Shown here piece by piece: positions 45,701 through 53,925 of a stretch of 64,000 nucleotides of DNA (its first letter is position 1; each line of letters starts with the position of its first letter). The position numbers were made by a program, and so were the translations under genes. Below the pieces are notes generated by a model. That model searched no databases. It was not told where the DNA came from and saw only the letters and a program-made list of their open reading frames with translations. The DNA is from Pseudisothecium myosuroides (taxonomy: Eukaryota; Streptophyta; Bryopsida; Hypnales; Lembophyllaceae), in assembly GCA_951799445.1 (NCBI GenBank), contig OX637293.1, positions 27,590,001 to 27,654,000 of the forward strand, read 5' to 3'.

Positions 45701-48700
45701 TGCCGCCTGGGTATGTTCTAGTCTGTCTCTCTTGTTTTTAACTCGACCCGAGATGAACTTCAATTAAGTGTATTTCTAGATTTTAACTCGCTTCGAGTTG
45801 ATCTTCAATAACGTTTCCTGCTCTGGTTTTGCAGATGAAATCCATCGATCACTACGTGATCGACGACAGTTACAACAAGGACGACTTCCTTAACCTCTGC
45901 GTCAGGTCCGAGAACATGGACAAAGACGACTTCCTTGACTCGCACTACTTCCTGGACGAAGATGATTTCGAGCCTAAACAGGGCAGAGCGTCATCGTCCT
46001 CCAGGAAAGGGAAGGAGCCCGCTGACGTTGAGGAGGAAGATGTCGAGGAGGCCTCTCTCGTAGACACCACTGTGAATGTGTCCTCACAGGCACAGGAGGA
46101 AGGGAAAGAGGGGGTGGATGCAGTGGATGCAGTTGTGGAGCTAACACCAACAACTGGTCAGGGCTCGGCAGCCATTCTGGAGACTAGCGACATGCGTGGT
46201 TCATCCGGGTCCTCGGCACAGCGTGGGCAAACACCGGTATCCAACCGTCGTGCCTCACAGAAGAGAAAGGCGCCAGCCGCAAGGAGGGATTCACCTGAGA
46301 AGCCTAAGCAATGGAAGATTGACCTCGTGCAGCAGCAAATGGACGAGAATGCCAAGTTGAGGGAGGAGCAAAGGGAGGAGAACAAGAGGGCTCGGCTGGA
46401 CACGAAGGAAATGATAAATGAGTTCCTGAGGTCACTTCCCGCCGTGGTGGCCACCACAATGCTCACGGTGAAACCTGTGCTGGCGATTGAGCCTCCATCG
46501 GATTCTGCCCCCTTACAGATAGCCGATCACGCTCACGGGTCAGCTGGCAGCAAGAGGCAGGAAGAAACTGGATCTGGGACAGTTTCTGGTAGGCAGACGG
46601 TGTCGGATCGGGTTGTGGTTCAGCAGTCTCCAGATTCTGCTTCGAACAAGGCAGAATCGGTCCTTGTCCAAGAAAAAGGCTTAGGCGAGCACATGCAGGT
46701 GGATCCGCTTGTAACAGTGGTGGTGGACGCGGCGCCAGCACAACCTCTTCGTCTTGACACGCAGCAGGAGATCGATGTCGCTCGTGACTCGGAAGGAGTA
46801 GAGGCCGAGCAGTCACAGGACCCTGTGACTGGTAATCCTCCAGGTTGATCCTTGTGACTCTCTGCCTCTATTTCAACTCGATTCGAGTTGAAATCTCCTT
46901 CCGTTCACTTGATGTAGTTTGTCATGTACTTAGACAGGGATAGTTCGAGTAGGACTCAAGTTATGTATATTTGTATATACTCCTCAGTTGGAGGGTTTTT
47001 CTAATATACTACTGTTTTACAGTTTTTTTTCCCACCTTGAATTTGCAGATCTTGTAACAGGGACAGAGTGCGTTCCAATTTTGTCAAACTCTGGTGTGAA
47101 TGATGCTCCCCCGTTATGTCCTGAGCATGTCTGCACCGATCCATTGTATCCACATGGTGAATCCCTTTTAGGCACGCTTCAAACAAATCCATCAATGTTC
47201 CCCGAAGAAGGTGCAGATGGTATTCCAGACGAAGCACTTCTAGAGTTGCACATCCCTGCTTCCGAATCATTGGTCAATGCAATCAGTCCTTCCCCTAAGA
47301 CTGAGGAGGTGAATCCCATAAGTTTTGTTTCTTGGTTTCTCTCCTAGGTTTGTGTAATGGTGTCTTCTGCCTTGACATGTTTTCTTCCTTTTGGGATTAT
47401 CGGTGCACTTTCATTTTATTTTCGTACGCAGAATGTGCTAGACAGTGCATCGGTTTAACTGTCTGCACATTTTGTTGTAATTCGTGGACAGGCTAGCAGT
47501 GAGGCCATCGTTCCAAGTGGTGAGGTGGAGGACCAAGTCCTCCCTCCATTCACGTCCGGGGAGGCAAGAAAATGGCTCAATGTCGTCCTAGATCTGAATG
47601 GGGTACTCTGCGTATGTGAAGATAAGAAGTATAATATCAGGGAGAGCAGATACACCAAACCCGAGGAAATTTATCCGGGTTTAGACACATTCATTGTTGG
47701 GGTCAAGAAGGTCATAATTTGACCTCACTGTCTAGCTGTTCTACGAGAGTTATCCAAGATCGTTAACCTCTCCGTCTGGAGCTCCATGAAGAGGTCAACA
47801 GTTAGGGATGTATGCGGGTACTTGTTTAAAGGTTTAGACCCCCCCTTGCATGTCTTTGGACAAGAGCAATGCGACATCTTGAAGTGCAAGCTAAAAAATG
47901 GAAGGCCAAGTACCTACAAGGTGAAGGGAACAAGCAAGGACTTGTTCCTAAAACCGTTGGAGAGGTTGTTCCGGATGAGTGATTCCGGGTTCACGACTGA
48001 AAATACACTTATAGTGGACGACAGTCCTGCGAAGCACGTGACGAATCACCCAAAGAATGTGATTCTCTTCGAGTCGTGGTCTTACAGGGGGTACGGAGCG
48101 CTGGATGGAATTCTCGTTGACCATCTGCTTCCTTATATTCAACGCTTGCATGCAGCTAGGCCTATTGAATTGTATCCCTTCCGGAGAGACAATATATTTG
48201 GGCGTTTGCATCTTTTTTATGAAGAGGATCAAACCGAGTTCAAAGAACTCACAGAGGCAGTGGAGTACTCCAATAGTTTTTTCCTTCAGTGTAGTGTCGG
48301 GAATCCTAATTACTCGTCGGCGTTTGAGGAATCCAGGAGACCCCAGCATAGAGAGGTCAAAGTCGATGATTTTTGTCTCTTGTACTATCACGTATTGGAA
48401 TCACTATGACTTGAACTCCTTGGAATCTCCATGTAATAGTCCATATCCAGTAACGTATTGGTTGTTCTGGGATTTGTTATTGTATTGTGTTCATATGAAT
48501 ATTGTTTTTCTTTTGCCCTTATGATTTTTTCTGTGTGGGTATGTCTGTATTTTGTACTACTTCTAATGTCTTCATTTCTTGCCGTGGACAGTTGATCGTA
48601 TCCTATCATGGATTGAAGCATGTCTTGTATTCAGAGCTAACTGCGCAATCAACAATGGATTTCTCAATGATGCCTATCGATGATGGAGTTGTCGATAGTC

Positions 48701-49306
48701 CACCTAAGCGAAGAAAGCGAGCTCACCCTATGAGCTCGCCTTCTTTGCTCAAATGTTGTCCACTATCAAACTCTCCACGGGATTATTCAAGTCGGAATGT
48801 AGTGAAACAAAGGAAGCTCTATGACGACGAAATGGCTATAAGGCCTGCCATTCAGGTAACGGGATGGAATCCTTGTAGTTGATAATCCACCCAATATTTG
48901 TTACTGTGTATTTTATGTTTTAAGATGTTTGTGTAAGGTTTGATTTCATTTGTTTTTTCAGGGTGACCACGTAGGCCATGAGTCTATTGGCTATCGCGTC
49001 ACGGATTCTCGAGATTCAACGTCTCCTAGATTCAATGGTCGAGAGCAAACTGTATTACGTAATGTTCTTCAATGTGATTTGCCTAAATGCAATTCAATAG
49101 GCGTATGATGGTGTGAACAAAAGCCTCGTGAAGTTAATCCTGTATTGGAGCATCCAAGCCGTCGTCCATGGGACGCTTAGGAGTTGAGGTCCTTGAAGAA
49201 ACAAAGACGAGAGGCATTGAGTCAAAGATCGACCAAATTTACTGGATACAATCGAGGACCTGAGATATTTGAAGCTATGAAAAAGATGGAAATGTCCGAG
49301 TCATAG
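42747..49306 (+). pseudogene. seven-exon gene: ParB-like, degenerate methyltransferase-like and HAD (FCP1/NIF) domains
   Basis: Exons: 42747-44189, 44364-45710, 45835-46843, 47049-47308, 47492-48391, 48592-48855 and 48962-49306. All phases agree and sum to 1856 codons. The ATG follows directly on a TGAACAG acceptor. Around residues 300-470 a ParB-like pattern is seen (IPLDQLETPP, NIRELEEGGV, FWMVNGQHCVEAS, YNRVNHFQNFMPTW). In exon 2, LAVMDFRNIPGID and LFVSPREEVLSIFAGGK sit where DNA methyltransferases have DPPY and DPFAGSG, so the enzyme would be degenerate. Exon 3 is low-complexity. Exon 5 has HAD motifs LDLNGVLCV, VWSSM and LIVDDSP as in plant FCP1/NIF-like proteins. In-frame stops: TGA 47720-47722, TGA 49106-49108, TAG 49178-49180. 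The first sits where the family has Arg (RPH). Domain assignments are by eye. Confidence 0.7.
44190..47048 (+). promoter_or_regulatory. palindromic motifs inside introns 1-3
   Basis: Intron 1 (44190-44363) has two copies (about 44204 AACTCGGCTCGAGTT and 44303). Intron 2 (45711-45834) has two (about 45741 and 45785). Intron 3 (46844-47048) has one (about 46874 AACTCGATTCGAGTT). I found none in the exons. The range given spans the three introns, with exons between them. Confidence 0.75.
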
Positions 49307-49425
49307 GAATTGTACATAAGATAGGATAGCTCTCTTACAAAGAATGTAAATGTGGATAGGGTTGAAGACTATTATAGAGTAGAGAAGGTGCCACGGTGTG
49401 ATAAGTGAGAATTTGTAAGGAAAGT

Positions 49426-49723
49426 ACCACAGTGTTTGAAGGATGAAATGAACTGCAAAGTGTAGGTAGCAACTATTTCCACAGAGGATATGAACTCAAG
49501 ACTGGAACTTAGAAAATTCTAGAATCAAACTATGTCATTCTTCTTCACAAATACTCTTATAGACTGCAGTTTACACACTCCGGTGTGTAAGAGTACTTGT
49601 CAAGGAGAGTGATATAGCTTGTTTCTATACTTTTCTAAGTTTCGATCTTGACTTCATATCCGCTGTGGTTATAGTTGCTACATATAGCTTGCAATGAATT
49701 TCATCCTTCAAATACTGAGGTAT
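49426..49723. repeat. ~300-bp imperfect foldback (hairpin)
   Basis: The left arm (from GTTTGAAGGATGAAATGAACTG, near 49434) and right arm (to CATTTCATCCTTCAAATAC-like sequence near 49715) are imperfect inverted copies about 145 nt long, meeting at ACACACTCCGGTGTGT near 49581. Matching pairs along the arms include GTAGCAACTAT/ATAGTTGCTAC, GGATATGAA/TTCATATCC and ACTCTTA/TAAGAGT. It lies just downstream of the ParB/HAD-like gene. A foldback MITE or a hairpin RNA source are both possible. Confidence 0.75.
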
Positions 49724-50062
49724 CTTTTTTATAAACATTTATTGTCAACAATGTATCATTTTCTTTGGAAGGGTGCGCACGTGTTTAGCGTAAACAGTTA
49801 ACTACTAGTAATGCATCAGTATAGGAGCTTAGTTGCTTTAACAAAGTCACATGTCAGTGTGATTGTACATTCAGTGATATATACATTCAATGATTACTTT
49901 CATGAAATTGCAGTGTATTTTGTAAGTAATCTTTGGTATGTACAAATTTTGTTCCTATATGCATGCTTCCTCTGTCACTGCATTGCAAGTTCTGTATATA
50001 TAGAAATCTAATTCTCTTGAATTTATGATTTGTAGGGTTCCCTATACTCCCATTTCCCTGGA

Positions 50063-50090
50063 AAACTCCCATTTTAATGAATATGATGTT
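50063..50090 (-). repeat. right terminal inverted repeat (28 bp)
   Basis: Exact reverse complement of 26503-26530. CCA follows and then the duplication ACTGCCAAA at 50094-50102. Confidence 0.85.
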
Positions 50091-50334
50091 CCAACTGCCA
50101 AATTACTCTATGTACTAAGAATTCAGCCTCATTGCTGCAATATGTATCACACTCCAAAATGAAAGTTTATCGAAATGATCAAACTTCAAAAGTCTAGATG
50201 AAAAGAAGAGTATGGCTCAGTAGCTAAAGTCCACCGCACAAACTATGGCCACAATACTATGTAAGACAAAACGAAGTAGGCATACAATAGAAATGAAAAT
50301 AGAAAAATGAAAGAAGAACATGAAACGCACTCAC

Positions 50335-51919
50335 AGTTACATGGAATTCGAGGACCCGGTAAATCGGGATCAAGACATAGTTGGCGAGGCTCATATGCAT
50401 GTCTAACCTTCACTCGTGAAATCAAAACTCCATCACGGCCCAACTCAAAGCCCTTCACTTGGGCCTTCCAAAGATAGTGTTGACTGTCTTGGTGATATCT
50501 GCTAGAGTCACGCCCCCAGTCAGAGTGAGGGTCCGGATTTAGAGTGACCCAAGAATCTAACTCAAACTTCATCGGTATCCAACGTCCACTTGGCCAGTGT
50601 TGAGTATTGTGTAAGCACACAGCCTCAACTCGGTTTGCAGGAGGCATTGCTGCACTTGAAAAAAGAAAGTGTGATGCTAGAAGAAGTTCTTGAAATACAT
50701 ATAGTTTCATTTGTAAGTGTTGTTGGATAATAAAAGGGTCTGGTCCAAAAGACTATGAAGTACAGTGAGCCGCCAACAGCTTATGCCATCCATGTTATGA
50801 TTATATATTGTGTACTCAAAATAAATGTCAATGTGTTTTAAACATAATATTAACAGTCACAACAAGGACTGTACATTGACAATTTTAAAAATTGAACGTT
50901 GAAGGATCTCATGTACGTAGTGAGTTTCGGCTGTTGATTCTTTGGCCTTAGTTTAGACTCATTAGATGTAACTAATTAAAAGCCTTTGCTTGCACCTTTC
51001 AAAATATTATATTGTCAAGGTTGGTGATGTCAGAATGTATTGTCAACACAATGTGGGGTGCACAGAGTCTATTGCTCGGACAAATATCATAATTACAAAC
51101 TAAGTGCAACAAAGAACAACATTCTTGAAAAATAAATAACCGTGACTCTATCATGCAATAAAAACATCAAAATAAGATTTACATCACCTAATCACAAGAG
51201 CAATGTGCAAAAAGCAAGCCAGTAGATTAGACCATTGCATATGCAAATAAACATAATGGAAGCTCCAGTGCTTTATAATCTATAATCAATACACAAATAC
51301 ACAATACTTTGTTTGATTTTAGTCAATTGTTGTTGGTGCCTTCTAGGTGGGAAAATGCAATATTAGCCGATCTTATGCTATTCCAAGTTCACACATATCA
51401 CTAGCTTTGTTTGTAATCCGCATACTACTACAGTGCTCACTCCGAGCCACAAAAGTTCGATGCTGCATTGACAGTGTTTTCCACCTCCTCTATAGTTGCC
51501 ATCTCCCAGTCCTCAACAATTGTCAACTCTTCTACTTGCATCTCTGATGATGGTCTCTCAACAATCAATAGGGAACCTTTGCAAAATGCTGTTGGATCAG
51601 TATTTACTAACGCGGCATAGCCCATTTGAACCAGGGCCGGTACTCCACAAGGATCAGAATTTAATTTAGATACGTCGTTCTTCACTACAAAATTCACCGT
51701 TGAGGAGGTTCCTTCAAGAACTGCCAAATTAATGAGTCGAGGTTCATTATTTGCACTCATGTGCTCTGGCATCGCCGCAGTCTCAGGCTGAAATAGGCGG
51801 TTGCACTTTGTAGGTAGTGCCCCTGTCGGAATTTCGTCGTTGAAGAATATCGACTCTTTGGGATCAACATAAGCAATGCCACACAAAAGTAAGTAGATCC
51901 AACTACAAAATTCAAACAT
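50335..51919 (-). CDS. first two exons of the minus-strand gene split by the giant element
   Basis: Exon 1 is 51441-51919 (ATG at 51917-51919; donor GTGAGC). Exon 2 is 50335-50654 (acceptor TTTTTTCAAG; donor GTGAGT). Exon 3 is at 25544-26436. Phases are 2 then 1, and the three exons total exactly 564 codons. A TATAAATA box at 51989-51996, 70 bp upstream, supports the start. The product (563 aa) begins with a hydrophobic stretch (CSWIYLLLCGIAYV) that could be a signal anchor, then an acidic Glu-rich segment and a Trp/His-rich globular part (NTQHWPSGRWIPMKF, HYLWKAQVKGFELG). I recognise no family. No stop or frameshift is seen. With the 23.6-kb insertion, the intron between exons 2 and 3 would be about 23.9 kb; without it, about 300 bp. 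Confidence 0.65.
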
Positions 51920-51988
51920 ATGGATTCAAAGAGCAAGCAAATTTCAAGCGTTCAACATAATTGGATGCCCAAGAAATACAAACCTATG

Positions 51989-51996
51989 TATTTATA
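51989..51996 (-). promoter_or_regulatory. TATA box of the split gene
   Basis: TATAAATA on the minus strand, 70 bp before the ATG at 51919 and downstream of the stop of the RING-like gene (52122). It suggests separate transcription of the two minus-strand genes. Confidence 0.6.
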
Positions 51997-52121
51997 AAAG
52001 GAGGCTCAAATTCAAAATTGACAAAATTCAGATGCTGGGGAAGCTTAAAAATTAAATCCTTAAATCTTTGAACCTAAAGTAGAATTAAAATGCAAACTAT
52101 AGATTGTAAAGTTGCAGGATC

Positions 52122-53612
52122 CTACTTGATGGAGTGAGCAATATAGTGAAGAGGAGGGGCAATACCTAAATCAGGATTTTTGAGTTGGTCCACCATAGAT
52201 TGCAGCTGTGTTTTGTTGTCATTTGTCAAAGGAATGTTGAATTGCGCCAAGTAAGCTCCACCAATGCTAGTGTTGCATTTAGGACACTTGTGTTGATTTG
52301 CATGAAGGAGGGTGGCAAGGCATGGAGGGTGGAAATGACACCCGCAAGGACCAATTACAGCACAACGATCTACAAATCCTCGATTCGGACAGCAAGGGCA
52401 ATAGTAGTCATAGCTCGAGCAAAGCATTGTTGGAACAGAGCGACCAAGTGGATAGTCATCAAATACCTGCTTTGGGCGCAAGACTAGGTTGTGAAGTCGC
52501 ACCTTGTTGAGCTCGTACTTAACTTGCTCAAGATCAGAAGCAAAATTGGAGTGGCGTGATTTTGCTGCTGGGAATGTAACCACTTCCAACTGAATAATGC
52601 TAGATTCCAACTTAGCTAGAGTTGCTTGAAGCTTTGCAATCTCAATAATGACTGCCCGTGTTTCTTTCATCTTGGATGCAAAATCGGCGCCTTTGCCTTG
52701 TTCCTTCAACTTCTCAGCTTCATCTGAAATGACACGCAATTGACTATGGGAACCTTGAATTTGAGTCGTGAGCTCAAGCAGACTCTCCCGCTCTGACAAA
52801 AGTTGAGCTTCCATGTCCATGCATTGCTCTCCAGCGCGCCAGTGCTCATCAGTCAATTTGCGCACATGCTCCCTCAACTTCATCTCTTCTGCACCCTTCT
52901 TGTCTGACCACCGTGGGCCAGTTGCAACTTCTCCTATTAGGCGCATTAGGGCACTCATTTGCTCACGATACCCCATAGGCACAATGAGTTTCTTCATTGC
53001 AGCAGTGCCTGTTCCTCTCACCCGATGAGCTCTTCTAGACGCTGCCTCCTCTGCCCAATTAACTGGAATCTTGTGTATAAGTGAGGCAAAGCAACCAGAC
53101 AAAAATTTCATCGAGAAACTAGCATTGTCCGGCATTCCCCCATACACCTTTGTATAATGTTCCTTGAAGAGCTTGACTTGCAGGGAATTGTTGCAAAGTC
53201 TCCAGGGGTAACGATTGCGCACTGTCCCCTCGCTCCAGCTCGTGAGTACCATTTTTATGGTCACCCGCGTTTCCTTGAATACATTTTCCAATAGTGTTCC
53301 GCTATCGCACAAGCCCACTACTTCCTTGAAAAACTTTGGTGGGTAATTGGCGTGGCGACCTCGGAGGAAGGGGCAAATCTCTATCATCAATTCTGCAAGT
53401 TCTACGGGTATCCTGTCAAGTGGAATGGGCTCTGTGTATAGTGCGAGGTCATCCAGCTCGTCTGAGCCCTCTTCCGCAATTTGTCTAATTGCAGGTGCCA
53501 TAGGACCAACCGCAGACTTCTCTTTAGAAGGATAGCCCTTTGCGTCCACTAAACATGCCTTCTTGCTCACATGGCAAAGAAGCCTTTTCCTCTGAGAGTT
53601 GTTAGAAGCCAT
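52122..53612 (-). CDS. coiled-coil protein with C-terminal RING-like zinc finger
   Basis: A single open frame of 496 residues from ATG 53612 (MASNNSQRKR) to TAG 52122. GCTGAAAG directly before the ATG could be a splice acceptor. Residues about 90-230 are globular with a basic patch (SRRAHRVRGTG). Residues about 245-375 form a long coiled coil (EHVRKLTDEHWR... to ...LEQVKYELNKV). Near 404-447 is a RING-like set: CPCC, then DRC, PCGCHFHPPC and HKCPKC. Such fingers often belong to E3 ubiquitin ligases or chromatin proteins, but the spacing is not a textbook C3HC4, so the activity is open. It is divergent from the transposase-like gene at 59255 and shares its 22-bp repeat family in the promoter. 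No lesions seen. Confidence 0.65.
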   Translation of the reverse strand: MASNNSQRKRLLCHVSKKACLVDAKGYPSKEKSAVGPMAPAIRQIAEEGSDELDDLALYTEPIPLDRIPVELAELMIEICPFLRGRHANYPPKFFKEVVGLCDSGTLLENVFKETRVTIKMVLTSWSEGTVRNRYPWRLCNNSLQVKLFKEHYTKVYGGMPDNASFSMKFLSGCFASLIHKIPVNWAEEAASRRAHRVRGTGTAAMKKLIVPMGYREQMSALMRLIGEVATGPRWSDKKGAEEMKLREHVRKLTDEHWRAGEQCMDMEAQLLSERESLLELTTQIQGSHSQLRVISDEAEKLKEQGKGADFASKMKETRAVIIEIAKLQATLAKLESSIIQLEVVTFPAAKSRHSNFASDLEQVKYELNKVRLHNLVLRPKQVFDDYPLGRSVPTMLCSSYDYYCPCCPNRGFVDRCAVIGPCGCHFHPPCLATLLHANQHKCPKCNTSIGGAYLAQFNIPLTNDNKTQLQSMVDQLKNPDLGIAPPLHYIAHSIK

Positions 53613-53774
53613 CTTTCAGCAAAATTTGTTGCTGGAGATGGAAAACACAGAAGGTAGGTGAGGCCAAACAAGAAAAAGAAACAAGTGTGCATTCTTTTGT
53701 GGAGGAACAAGATATTCAAGTAAATGCACCACAAATGACACTCGGCAGTGGGTATACCTTAGGATTGGAGGTAC

Positions 53775-53925
53775 AATAATCACCCCATACTTAAGTTTGG
53801 GTCCTCAAGGCCTCAAGTTTGGGTCCCTAAGGCCTGAAGTTTGGGTCCCCAGGGCCTCAAGTTTGGATTCCAAAGGCCTCAAGTTTGGATCCCAAAGGCT
53901 TCAAGTTTGGATCAAAGTTTTTTAT
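53775..53925 (+). repeat. 22-bp tandem array upstream of the RING-like gene
   Basis: About six units of the type CTCAAGTTTGGGTCCCNAAGGC, 160 bp upstream of the minus-strand ATG. Same unit and same orientation as the larger array at 58010-58365. Confidence 0.88.

Larger units (their letters stand above)
26503..50093. mobile_element. giant (~23.6 kb) TIR transposon with two divergent genes
   Basis: The ends are a perfect 28-bp inverted repeat (26503-26530 and 50063-50090; inward sequence AACATCATATTC...GGGAGTTT). Direct repeats ACTGCCAA(A) flank it, with three extra bases (CCA) between TIR and duplication on the right. Inside: a DUF7869-type transposase-like gene reading left, a ParB/methyltransferase/HAD-like gene reading right, and a 12.5-kb non-coding centre with satellites and palindromic motif clusters. 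An 8-9-bp duplication would fit hAT- or Mutator-like chemistry, but neither transposase is seen inside. The insertion lies in an intron of a minus-strand gene, which gives a second, independent border argument. Nesting of the satellite within the element is inferred. Confidence 0.75.
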
